Of a stretch of 64,000 nt of DNA, positions 21,176 through 29,340 are shown piece by piece. The notes under the pieces were generated by a model that was given only the letters and a program-made list of their open reading frames with translations, searched no databases and was not told the DNA's origin. This stretch comes from Dethiosulfovibrio peptidovorans DSM 11002 (GTDB taxonomy: Bacteria; Synergistota; Synergistia; Synergistales; Dethiosulfovibrionaceae), in assembly GCF_000172975.1 (NCBI RefSeq), contig NZ_ABTR02000001.1:62001-126000 (forward strand), in the 5' to 3' direction. The position numbers and the translations under genes are program-made. Within the stretch, counting starts at the first letter, position 1. The number at the start of each line of letters is the position of its first letter.

Positions 21176-22372
21176 TTATCGTCGGTCCAAAGCGTCTCCC
21201 AAACTTACCAGGGTGCTTTCCTCCCAGGTCAGATCGTGCTGTCCGAACACCGCCGTGTATTTGAGGCCGCTCCCGGTCAACACGAGAACCGCGGACTGGC
21301 CTGACTCGACCAGGCCGTCTCTGACAGCATCCTTCAAGGCAGCTAGGGAGACCGCCGAGGCAGGCTGAACGAACAACCCCTCCATCGCCAGCTCCCTCTG
21401 GGCCTCCAGTATGGAATCCTCCGAAACCGCCCGGCAGCTCCATCCATTCTCTCTGACGAGGCGAAGGACCTCGTTACCGCTGGGAGGAAAGGGATTCTCT
21501 ATGGCATGGGCCACGGTGTGGGGAGAGTCAAACCTGCCCACCTTTGGACTTCCCTCCTCGAAGGCCCTTACGACCGGAGAACAGCCGTCGGCCTGAACCG
21601 CCATAAGCCTAGGCACCTTGTCTATCAGACCTGACAGAAAAAACTCCCTGAACCCCCTGGCTATTCCTCTGAAGTTTCCTCCTGCGCTAACCGGTATCAA
21701 CACCCAGTCGGGCACGGTAAAGTTCAACTGTTCGCATATCTCGTAGGCGATGGTCCTAGATCCGGCCACCCTGAACGGGGCATCCGAGTTTATGAAGGCT
21801 ATATCCCTGTCCTTGGCGAGCCAGAGACTTTCGTAATAGAGCCTGCCATAGTCTCCGTCCACCTTTATAAGCCTGGCACCGTACATGGCGATCGGCCCCA
21901 ACTTTTCCCTTGGAAGCCCTCTTCCGACCAGGATGACCGTCTCAAGTCCGGCCTTGGCTCCGTATGCCGCCACGGAAGCGGCCATATTACCGGTGGAGAC
22001 CGTGCCTATCCTGCTGTACCCCGACTCCAAAGCGTGTATGACCCCTGCAAGGGTTCCCCTGTCCTTGAAGGACCAGGTCGGATTCGCCCCCTCGTTTTTG
22101 CCCCACAATGAGGAAAGTCCCAGTCTTTTTCCAAGTCCGTCAAGCTTTACCAAAGGGGTGAACCCCTCTCCCAAGGATAGATCGGCTCTTCCGTTTGCGA
22201 AAGGAAAAAAGTCCTTGTATCGTTCTATCAGGGTCTCGCCGGCAACCCTAGGACCCGGCCTACCACCGACGACCTCCGGCAGCTCCAGTGGACCGTCGCA
22301 ACCGGGACAACGAAGCGCTTTTTCGTCGTCGACCTGCTCGCCACATCCGGTACATACCAAACTAACACCCAT
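21176..22372 (-). CDS. thrC: Threonine synthase
   Basis: ThrC converts O-phosphohomoserine to threonine and needs pyridoxal phosphate. The 398-aa protein starts with a zinc-ribbon (CTGC near residue 7, CPGC near 22), then LGEGFTPLVKL. The PLP-binding Lys103 is in SFKDRG, followed by VSTGNMAASVAAYGA. The glycine-rich VSAGGNFRGIARG segment and GSGLKYTAVF end the fold. It stands alone between the YedE/TusA pair and the kinase. Confidence 0.93.
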   Translation of the reverse strand: MGVSLVCTGCGEQVDDEKALRCPGCDGPLELPEVVGGRPGPRVAGETLIERYKDFFPFANGRADLSLGEGFTPLVKLDGLGKRLGLSSLWGKNEGANPTWSFKDRGTLAGVIHALESGYSRIGTVSTGNMAASVAAYGAKAGLETVILVGRGLPREKLGPIAMYGARLIKVDGDYGRLYYESLWLAKDRDIAFINSDAPFRVAGSRTIAYEICEQLNFTVPDWVLIPVSAGGNFRGIARGFREFFLSGLIDKVPRLMAVQADGCSPVVRAFEEGSPKVGRFDSPHTVAHAIENPFPPSGNEVLRLVRENGWSCRAVSEDSILEAQRELAMEGLFVQPASAVSLAALKDAVRDGLVESGQSAVLVLTGSGLKYTAVFGQHDLTWEESTLVSLGDALDRR

Positions 22373-22475
22373 AATCCAAGTCCCTCCTAAGCTGTGTATC
22401 TATTGCTGCGGCTTTTCGGATGGTAACATCGAGAAGAATCCCGTATGATTATACTGGAAGGGGATGTAGACCTGC

Positions 22476-23579
22476 ATGAAAAGACAGGAAAAAGGGCTGG
22501 ATGAGCTATCCTACAGGATATTTTTCGAGAGAACCTTCGACCCGATCTCCCTCTACGAGGTGGAGGCGGGAAAGGTTCGATTCATCGATGTAAATCCGGC
22601 CTACGAAGAGATAATGGGCATACCGAAAGAGGACATCGTCGGAAGGACTTTCCTGGAGGTATGGCCCGACGTGGAGCCTTGCTGGCACGACATCATAATG
22701 AAATGCCTGGAGACGAAGGGGTCTGTGCACTGCGAAAGCTACTGCGCCTCCATAGGCAAGTACCTGGAAGCCATAGCCTTTCCGATTCTGCCGGATCGGG
22801 TATCGGTAATATTCCTGGACCGTACGAGATGGAAAAAATCGGACGAAAAACTGAGGGAAAAACAAAAAGAACTCCTGGATTACAGGGAGGAGCTCCGTGA
22901 ATTGGCAGCTCAACTGACCCTGTCGGAGGAAAAGACGAGAAGATCCATAGCCGGACAGATACACGATTCCATAGGACACTCTCTGGTAACTCTACTCCAT
23001 AAACTGCAATCTCTCAGAGAAAGAGGCTGCTCCAAAGAGGAGCTCGACAACGCAATAGAATCGGTGGAGACTGTCATAGCCCAGAGCAGGGAACTGATAT
23101 TCCAGGTGAGCCCCCCTACCCTATACGATATCGGCCTTAACCCGGCCCTGGAATCCCTGGCAGAACATCTATTGATTCCTCGGGGGATCCAGTATGACTT
23201 TCAGGGAGGAAACCTCGTACACCAGGCGGACGACAGGATATGCGTCCTCCTCTATCAGATGACCAGGGAACTGCTCATCAACGTCATCAAACACGCCAGG
23301 GCATCCCACGTATCGATAAGAGTCCACAGAGGCCCGGGAAAGATACAGGTCGTCGTAGAGGACGACGGCGTAGGTTTTCCCTCTCCCTTCACCTTCAAAT
23401 GGGGAAAGCTGGATGGGTTCGGGCTCTTCAGCATCAGAGAGAGGCTTCACCCCATAGGGGGATCGATACAGATAATCTCCGAACCAGGCAAAGGAGCCAC
23501 TGTAGCTATGACGGCACCTCTGAACATGCCGTCTCACGGAGAGAGAGGCGAACCCCTTGATACCGCTCATAATAGCTGA
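22476..23579 (+). CDS. PAS-domain sensor histidine kinase (NarX-like class)
   Basis: This is a soluble sensor of 367 aa. Residues about 14-115 form a PAS domain (FIDVNPAYEEIMGIPKEDIVG). A short coiled coil precedes a HisKA_3 dimerisation domain with phospho-acceptor His163 in GQIHDSIGHSL. An HATPase domain follows with N-box ELLINVIKHA and G-boxes EDDGVGF and GFGLFSIRERL. There is no membrane span, so it senses something inside the cell. It overlaps the response regulator gene by 23 bases. Its position just upstream of the betaine-reductase-like operon suggests it may control that operon; this is inference. Confidence 0.92.
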   Translation: MKRQEKGLDELSYRIFFERTFDPISLYEVEAGKVRFIDVNPAYEEIMGIPKEDIVGRTFLEVWPDVEPCWHDIIMKCLETKGSVHCESYCASIGKYLEAIAFPILPDRVSVIFLDRTRWKKSDEKLREKQKELLDYREELRELAAQLTLSEEKTRRSIAGQIHDSIGHSLVTLLHKLQSLRERGCSKEELDNAIESVETVIAQSRELIFQVSPPTLYDIGLNPALESLAEHLLIPRGIQYDFQGGNLVHQADDRICVLLYQMTRELLINVIKHARASHVSIRVHRGPGKIQVVVEDDGVGFPSPFTFKWGKLDGFGLFSIRERLHPIGGSIQIISEPGKGATVAMTAPLNMPSHGERGEPLDTAHNS

Positions 23580-24204
23580 CGATCACGAGCTGTTTCTGGA
23601 GGGTGTCAGGGACATACTCTCCAGAGAGGACGACCTGGACGTGCTGGCTCTGGCCAGGACGGGACAGGAGGCCTTGGAGCTCACGCTACAGCACCATCCC
23701 GACGTGGTAGTCATGGACGTCACCATGCCGAAGATGAACGGCATAGAGGCCTCAAGGAGGATAAAGTCCTCCTTGGGGGACGTCAAGATACTGGCCCTCT
23801 CAATGCACGCCGACAAAAGACTCATAGCGGAGATACTGAAGGCGGGAGCATCGGGATACGCCCTCAAGGAGGGCAGCTCGGAGGAACTGATAAGGGCCAT
23901 ACACATAGTGTCCTCCGGCGAGACCTACCTGAGCCCGAAGATAGCTTCCATACTGATAAAAGACTACCTCAAGTTGCTGGACACGGCGGTTCCGTCACGG
24001 GCCTCTCTACTGTCCGATAGGGAAAGAGAGGTTCTGGCGTTACTGGCGAAGGGCTCCAGCACCAAGGAGGTGGCCTCCTCCCTCCACATCAGTAAGAACA
24101 CAGTGGACACACATAGGAGAAGGATAATGGAAAAACTGGACTGCGGAAACATAGCTGAACTGATCCGATTCGCCATAAGAGAAGGCCTCATAGACCTAGG
24201 ATAA
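23557..24204 (+). CDS. NarL/LuxR-type response regulator
   Basis: The 215-aa protein has a receiver domain with phospho-acceptor Asp54 (VVVMDVTMP), the acidic pair in IADDHELF and a conserved Lys in YALKEGSS. The C-terminal LuxR helix-turn-helix reads LSDREREVLALLAKGSSTKEV. The start is a TTG at 23557 inside the kinase gene, giving the expected IPLIIADDH N-terminus. It is partner to the kinase and is followed by a terminator, then by the grd promoter region. Confidence 0.92.
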   Translation: MIPLIIADDHELFLEGVRDILSREDDLDVLALARTGQEALELTLQHHPDVVVMDVTMPKMNGIEASRRIKSSLGDVKILALSMHADKRLIAEILKAGASGYALKEGSSEELIRAIHIVSSGETYLSPKIASILIKDYLKLLDTAVPSRASLLSDREREVLALLAKGSSTKEVASSLHISKNTVDTHRRRIMEKLDCGNIAELIRFAIREGLIDLG

Positions 24205-24212
24205 CCGCTAAA

Positions 24213-24257
24213 CGAGCCCCTGACCACGAAAAACGTGATCGGGGGCTCACGTTTTTC
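24213..24257 (+). terminator. Rho-independent terminator after response regulator
   Basis: A GC-rich stem (GAGCCCC... with GGGGGCTC) encloses a smaller CACG/CGTG hairpin and is followed by ACGTTTTTCG. Confidence 0.75.
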
Positions 24258-24319
24258 GTTACTTGTGATTCACGGATACCTCTATAGCCCAGAGGTGAAA
24301 TCTAGATCATAATTATAAC

Positions 24320-24367
24320 CGTAACGACGTTACGATAGTTAAAGACATAACTTTTGGTAGCTATAAT
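24320..24367 (+). promoter_or_regulatory. Palindromic operator-like site plus promoter of reductase locus 1
   Basis: A perfect 7-1-7 inverted repeat (CGTAACG A CGTTACG) occupies 24320-24334. Just downstream are TTAAAG (24339-24344) and TATAAT (24362-24367) with a 17-base spacer. The palindrome ends 5 bases before the -35, a common place for an activator site. It is the only such repeat seen in the 250-base gap, which otherwise holds only the terminator of the preceding gene. Confidence 0.6.
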
Positions 24368-24456
24368 GAACCGCTCTAAAGTGGTTTGAGAAGGCTCTGA
24401 CAGGAAAGACATCGTAGAGATCCTGCAGAAGACCGAGGAAAAGGAGAGTCACGTCA

Positions 24457-25770
24457 ATGAGACTTGAGATGGGTAATTTCCACGTGAAAGACATCGTCTT
24501 CGGAGACCGCACCTCCTACGCCGACGGAGTTCTCACCGTCGACAAGGAGGAGCTGTTGAGCTACGTGAAGGAGGAGGAACCGGGGATCACCACCGCGGAT
24601 CTCAGGATAGTTAAACCCGGAGAGATGGTTAGGCTCTGCCCCGTCAAGGAGGCCATCGAGATGAGATGCAAGGTCTCCGGGAAGAGCCAGGGCATATTCC
24701 CCGGGGTCACATCTCCCATGGGCCAGGCAGGCCACGGCAGGACCCACGCCCTAAAGGGATGCAGTCTCATAGTCGTCGGAGAACACATGGGCGGGTTCCA
24801 GGACGGCGTTATCGACATGGGGGGGAAATACCAGGATCAGACCATCTTCGGAGACATGGTCAACCTCGTCTTAGTAGCGGACACCAACGAGGACTTCGAG
24901 AGATTCGAGCAGCAGAAGAAGAACAAGGCTCTCCGATGGGGTGGGATGAAGCTTGCCGAGTACATAGGCCAGTGCGTCAAGGAGAAGGACCCCGAGGACA
25001 TCGAGGTGTTCGAACTTCCGGCCGTGACGGACAGAACCGCCGAGGTCAACGCCCTTCCCGGAGTCGTCTACGTTCTTCAGCCCCAGACCCAGATGGAGGC
25101 CATGGGCTACAACACCCTCATCTACGGCTGGGACGGCAACCACATGCTGCCCACATTCATGCATCCCAACGAGCTTCTGGACGGCTGTATGATATCCGGC
25201 AGTTTCATGCCCTCTTCCTCCAAGATCTCCACCTATGAATTCGGGGTAAACCCTGTGGTCAAGAGGCTTATGGCCGAACACGGCAAGACGATCAACTTCC
25301 TCGGAGTCATAATGGCGAACCTCAACGTCAAGATGAACGAGAAGGACCGTTGCGCCAAGATGATCGCTCAGATGGCCCACAACCTGGGAGCCACCGGAGC
25401 CATAGTAGCCGAGGAAGGCTACGGCAACCCCGACGTGGACTACACCGCCGCCTTGGTCGAACTGGAGAAGATAGGGGTCAAAACCGTCGGCATCTCCGAC
25501 GAGGCCACAGGCAGAGACGGTGGATCTCAGCCTTTGGTGTCCATGAATCCCATGACCGACGCTTTGGTCTCCACCGGAAACGTCTCCCAGGTCTACGAGC
25601 TCGAGCCCATGGAGGTCATAGGCGAGCTCGAGGCTCTTGCCAGAGACGGAAACTCCGGAGGCTGGGAAGGCTGTGTAAAACCCGACGGCTCGGCCACCAT
25701 GGAGAACAACGGTATGTTCTGCTGCAACCATATCAGCGGCTTTTCCAGAAAAACCTGCGCTGAATTTTAA
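24457..25770 (+). CDS. grdI: Reductase component B pyruvoyl proprotein, GrdG/GrdI type
   Basis: This is the substrate-specific component B precursor of a glycine-type reductase. Such proproteins self-cleave into two subunits, the second carrying a pyruvoyl group. The 437-aa protein shares the plan of GrdE at 47152-48438 (MRLEMGNFHVKD; IVAEEGYGNPD; GRDGGSQPLV) but is diverged. It ends in GWEGCVKPDGSATMENNGMFC. The BCCT carrier downstream favours betaine (GrdI) over sarcosine (GrdG); symbol given on that basis. The residues aligned with the GrdE GNCVSACDK site read GSFMPSSSK, without cysteine. AAGGAGAG precedes the ATG. First gene of the locus 1 operon. Confidence 0.82.
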   Translation: MRLEMGNFHVKDIVFGDRTSYADGVLTVDKEELLSYVKEEEPGITTADLRIVKPGEMVRLCPVKEAIEMRCKVSGKSQGIFPGVTSPMGQAGHGRTHALKGCSLIVVGEHMGGFQDGVIDMGGKYQDQTIFGDMVNLVLVADTNEDFERFEQQKKNKALRWGGMKLAEYIGQCVKEKDPEDIEVFELPAVTDRTAEVNALPGVVYVLQPQTQMEAMGYNTLIYGWDGNHMLPTFMHPNELLDGCMISGSFMPSSSKISTYEFGVNPVVKRLMAEHGKTINFLGVIMANLNVKMNEKDRCAKMIAQMAHNLGATGAIVAEEGYGNPDVDYTAALVELEKIGVKTVGISDEATGRDGGSQPLVSMNPMTDALVSTGNVSQVYELEPMEVIGELEALARDGNSGGWEGCVKPDGSATMENNGMFCCNHISGFSRKTCAEF

Positions 25771-25782
25771 GGGGTGAAGAAG

Positions 25783-27099
25783 ATGGCGCTGAAAGCAATT
25801 CACTATATAAACCAGTTTTTCGGTCAGGTCGGAGGCGAGGAAGCCGCCGACTCCAAACCCAGCTTCCATTCCGAGCTGGTAGGATGCTCCAACATGCTGA
25901 ACCAGATGATGCCAGACGTAGAGGTAACCCATACGGTCGTCTGCGGCGACAACTACGTGACAGGTCACACCGACGAGGCCCTCGGGGAGATCATGTCGTG
26001 GCTCGAAAAACAGGAGTTCGACATATTCTTCGCCGGACCAGCCTTCATGGCAGGAAGATATGGAGTAGGCTGCGGTCTAGTATGCAAGGCCGTCAAGGAG
26101 AAATTCGACGTACCGGTCATAACCTCCATGAACGAGGAGAACCCCGGGGTAGAGCAGTTCAAGTCTGAGGCCTACGTATTCCAGGGCGGCAGGAAGGCCA
26201 CCTTCATGAAGGAAGACATGGAGAAGATGGCGACCTTCGCTGAGAAGATAGCCAAAGGAGAGCCTCTCAATCCCGCCTCGGAGGAAGGCTACTTCCCCAG
26301 AGGAGTCCGTTTCGAGATGCCCCATCCGGAGGGCAGGTTGGCCTCGGACCGCGTGGTGGACATGCTCATAAAGAAACTCAGAGGGGAAAGCTTCACCAGC
26401 GAGCTGGTCATCCCCAAGATGGACAAGATTCCTCCGGCAGCGCCTCTCAAGGACCTGAGTAAGGCGACCATCGCCCTGGTGTCCTCCAGCGGAGTCGTTC
26501 CGGTGGAGAACCCCGATCGGATACAGTCGGCATCCGCCACCAAGTGGGGAAAATACGACATATCCAAGCTGGATAAACTTCCCGAAGGGGTGTTCAAGAC
26601 CATCCACGCTGGATTCGATCCCGCCGCCATGTGTGCCGTCCCCGACCGTGGTGTCCCGGTCGACGCCATGAGACACTGGGAGAACGAGGGCAAATTCGGC
26701 AAGCTGTTCGACCACTACTACGTGACGGTAGGAACGGGAACAACCCAGGCCTACGCCGCCAAGTTCGGTAAGGAGATCGCCCAGGAGCTTAAGGATGCCG
26801 GGGTCGACGCGGTGGTACTTACATCCACCTGAGGCACCTGCACTCGTTGCGGTGCAACGATGGGAAAAGAGATAGAGCGCTCCGGAATCCCGGTCGTAGT
26901 CATGTGTAACCTCATCGACGTGGCCAAGACCGTGGGATCCAACAGAATGGTACAGACAGTGTCGGTCCCCTACCCCCTCGGGGACCCGGAGATGAGCCCC
27001 GAGGACGAATGGGCCCTGAGGAAACACAGGGTCGCCATCGCTCTGGACTCTCTCACCGACGAGATACAGGAACCCAAGGTCTACCCGACTAAACTCTGA
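25783..27099 (+). CDS. grdH: Reductase component B selenoprotein, GrdF/GrdH type (UGA = Sec350)
   Basis: This is the large selenoprotein subunit of component B, which takes the alkylamine substrate as a Schiff base and passes its carboxymethyl group to selenocysteine. The frame runs from the ATG at 25783 (AAGGGGTG site) to an in-frame TGA at 26830-26832, and continues without break to the real stop at 27099, giving 438 aa. The junction reads TST-U-GTCTRCGATM, the UxxCxxC motif of GrdB/F/H. A hairpin 11 bases after the UGA is a candidate SECIS. The terminal stop is also UGA. BCCT context favours betaine (GrdH). A standard gene caller would split or truncate it. Confidence 0.93.
26844..26860 (+). 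promoter_or_regulatory. Candidate bacterial SECIS hairpin of grdH
   Basis: A 7-bp perfect stem TCGTTGC/GCAACGA with loop GGT begins 11 bases after the UGA codon. A matching hairpin with the same loop lies at the same distance in grdB. GGU-type apical loops are a feature of known bacterial SECIS elements that bind SelB. Confidence 0.75.
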
Positions 27100-27114
27100 C
27101 GAAGCCCCCCTTCC

Positions 27115-27147
27115 GGGAGAGGGAGGAGCCTTATCCCTCTCCCTTTT
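27115..27147 (+). terminator. Terminator-like hairpin between grdH and BCCT gene
   Basis: A 10-bp stem GGGAGAGGGA/TCCCTCTCCC with a 9-base loop is followed by TTTTG. It may reduce rather than stop read-through into the transporter gene. Confidence 0.7.
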
Positions 27148-27202
27148 GCCTCGCTCCGTGTCGCGAGGGGATTTTTGACAAAAAACGGAAGGAGTAGAGA
27201 GA

Positions 27203-28708
27203 ATGAGTGCAAAAAAAGACAACTCTGTATTCGTCATATCTATGGGTATAACCATGGGAGTCGTTCTTTGGGGCCTGTTCTCCCCCGATAGCTTCGGAGC
27301 CTTTGCAGGAGGGCTTTTCAACGTCCTAACCGATAAGTTCGGATGGGGTTATCTGCTTTCGATGAACCTGTTCGTCCTGTTCTGCATCTTCATAGCCACC
27401 AGTCGGTTCGGAAAAGTGAGACTCGGTCCGGACGACTCTAGACCGGAGTTCAAGACCATGTCGTGGTTTGCCATGCTTTTCTCCGCCGGTATGGGAGTCG
27501 GGCTGGTTTTCTACGGAGCAGCGGAACCTATATACCACTTCGGATCGGTTCCTTTCGGGGCCGAGGCCGGATCGGTCCAGGCCGCCAGAGACGCCATAAG
27601 GATATCCTTCTTTCACTGGGGGCTACACCCCTGGGCGGGATATTCGGTCATAGCCCTTTCGCTGGCATTCTTCCAGTTTCGCAAGAACTCGCCCGGACTC
27701 ATCAGCAGCATATTCCTGCCTCTGGTAGGCGAAAAAGGAATAAGAGGTCCCTTCGGCAAGACAGTAGACGTCCTGGCGATCTTCGCCACCCTGGCGGGGA
27801 TAACCACGTCTCTTGGGTTGGGAACCCTCCAGCTTAACAGCGGCCTCAGCCAGGTATTCGGGATCCCCAAAAGCCTGATGGTACAGATAGCCATAATAGC
27901 CATTCTGGCTGTACTCTACACCGGCTCGGCTGTGATGGGGATCGAAAAAGGCATAAAGAAAGTGGCCGATTTCAATCTGCTCATATGCGGCATATTGATG
28001 CTTTCCCTGTTCCTGGTGGGACCGACTCTTCCCATAATAGAGTCGCTCATGACAGGAGTTGGAGATTACCTCTCCAACGTCGTATCCGAGAGCTTCACCA
28101 TGGCACCCTACGGCGGAGAGTACAAAGGATTTTTGAGCAGCTGGACCCTGTACTACTGGGCCTGGTGGATCGCCTGGGCTCCCTTCGTGGGATCCTTCGT
28201 GGCAAGAATATCCAGAGGTCGTACGATTCGGGAATTCGTAGCCGGAGTTCTCATTGTCCCTGCCCTCGGAAGCTTCACATGGTTCGCCATATTCGGGACC
28301 TCCGCTCTGGATCTGGAGATAACTAAAAACGTCCAGATCTCCCAGAAGATACTGGCCGATATGTCCACCGGAGTATTCGAGATGTACGCCAACTACCCCC
28401 TCGGAACAGCCATGTCTATACTCATGGTAGTGCTCATAACGACCTTCTTCGTGACCTCCGCAAACTCGGGTACCTTCGTCCTGTCCATGTACTCTACCCA
28501 CGGAGACCTGAACCCTCCGAAGAACAAGATGGCCATATGGGGAGTGCTTATGGCCGCTCTCGCGATCGTGCTCCTGATGACCGGAGGACTTCAGAACCTT
28601 CAGACCATATCCTTGGCTGCAGCTCCACCTTTCGCCATCATCATGGTGCTGGCCTGCTACTGCCTCTATAAGAGCCTTCTGAAAGAAGAAGCCGAGGGAC
28701 GACTTTAA
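27203..28708 (+). CDS. BCCT-family betaine/choline/carnitine transporter
   Basis: This is a 501-aa membrane carrier with twelve predicted helices. It has the family signature around WTLYYWAWWIAWAPFVGSF followed by ISRGRTIREF, plus the GMGVGLVFYGAAEP segment that lines the substrate path. BCCT carriers import quaternary amines such as glycine betaine by ion coupling. Its place directly after the GrdH-type gene is the best clue that locus 1 reduces betaine. A GGAAGGAG site precedes the ATG. A long hairpin terminator follows. Confidence 0.93.
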   Translation: MSAKKDNSVFVISMGITMGVVLWGLFSPDSFGAFAGGLFNVLTDKFGWGYLLSMNLFVLFCIFIATSRFGKVRLGPDDSRPEFKTMSWFAMLFSAGMGVGLVFYGAAEPIYHFGSVPFGAEAGSVQAARDAIRISFFHWGLHPWAGYSVIALSLAFFQFRKNSPGLISSIFLPLVGEKGIRGPFGKTVDVLAIFATLAGITTSLGLGTLQLNSGLSQVFGIPKSLMVQIAIIAILAVLYTGSAVMGIEKGIKKVADFNLLICGILMLSLFLVGPTLPIIESLMTGVGDYLSNVVSESFTMAPYGGEYKGFLSSWTLYYWAWWIAWAPFVGSFVARISRGRTIREFVAGVLIVPALGSFTWFAIFGTSALDLEITKNVQISQKILADMSTGVFEMYANYPLGTAMSILMVVLITTFFVTSANSGTFVLSMYSTHGDLNPPKNKMAIWGVLMAALAIVLLMTGGLQNLQTISLAAAPPFAIIMVLACYCLYKSLLKEEAEGRL

Positions 28709-28715
28709 AAAACTC

Positions 28716-28755
28716 ATTCAAAGGGGGAGAGCTGAATCGCTCTCCCCCTTTGAAT
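28716..28755 (+). terminator. Long perfect stem-loop terminator after BCCT gene
   Basis: Two 17-base arms (28716-28732 and 28739-28755) are perfectly complementary around a 6-base loop. The stem includes AAAGGGGGAGAGC and GCTCTCCCCCTTT. Confidence 0.8.
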
Positions 28756-28853
28756 GAAGAGGGTGCTTCCCATTCCATTTTGGTGTAGAATCTTGCCGTG
28801 TCGCTACACCGGAGGGAATACTCTCCGAAGAGATCTGACAGGAGGTTTTAGAC

Positions 28854-29174
28854 ATGACGGCAATCAACACCAAGGAATTTTGCAAACTGATGAAACAGGA
28901 AGGCACGTTCATAGTTGACGTCAGAGAGGCTGAACAATACGCAGACGCTCACATAAAGAACGCATTCAACATACCGTCCGACGAGGTGATCGAGTGCTCC
29001 GACGACCTTCCCAAGGAGGAGAAGATCCTGGTCGTATGCGGAGACGGTGAGACCTCCAAGACCATTGCAGAAGAGCTCAAGGGAAAGGGCTTCGACGCTT
29101 CCTATCTTGAGGGCGGAATCGAGAAGGGCTGGAAGGCATTCAAACTTCCGACCGCCCATTCCTGCGCTACCTGA
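28854..29174 (+). CDS. Single-domain rhodanese-like protein
   Basis: The 106-aa protein is a single rhodanese domain with VDVREAEQYADAHIKNAFNIP and the active-site loop VVCGDGETSK (Cys62). Such proteins carry sulfane sulfur, and sometimes selenium, on the cysteine. It lies between the component B/transporter genes and grdCD, with its own upstream -10-like TAGAAT (28786-28791) and a clear AGGAGG site. A role in selenium or thiol chemistry of the reductase is plausible but not shown. Confidence 0.9.
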   Translation: MTAINTKEFCKLMKQEGTFIVDVREAEQYADAHIKNAFNIPSDEVIECSDDLPKEEKILVVCGDGETSKTIAEELKGKGFDASYLEGGIEKGWKAFKLPTAHSCAT

Positions 29175-29187
29175 GGCTAAAGCACAG

Positions 29188-29206
29188 ATGTCTCCGGTTC
29201 GGAGAC
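29188..29206 (+). terminator. Small hairpin after rhodanese gene
   Basis: GTCTCCG and CGGAGAC form a 7-bp stem around GTT, followed by a short TTTAAG. It is a weak terminator candidate. Confidence 0.45.
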
Positions 29207-29266
29207 TTTAAGTTATGAAATCGATCACCATTTTTTGACGGTCTATACTATAATGGTAGCGCGAAA

Positions 29267-29301
29267 GACGAGAGGGGTAGGGAGATCCGACCCCTCTCGT
29301 C
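29267..29301 (+). promoter_or_regulatory. Leader hairpin upstream of grdC
   Basis: Two 12-base arms, GACGAGAGGGGT and its complement, enclose an 11-base loop about 40 bases upstream of grdC. A TATAAT (29249-29254) lies just before it, so the hairpin would be near the 5' end of the transcript. No T-run follows, which argues against a plain terminator. Confidence 0.5.
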
Positions 29302-29340
29302 GTGAGATTAGAGATATCTTCAAGGAGGTCGTTTTCTGTC

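Noticed and set aside
29235-29254. TTGACG close to TATAAT upstream of grdC
   Set aside because: The two are only 8 bases apart, too close for one promoter. TATAAT was kept only as a tentative -10.
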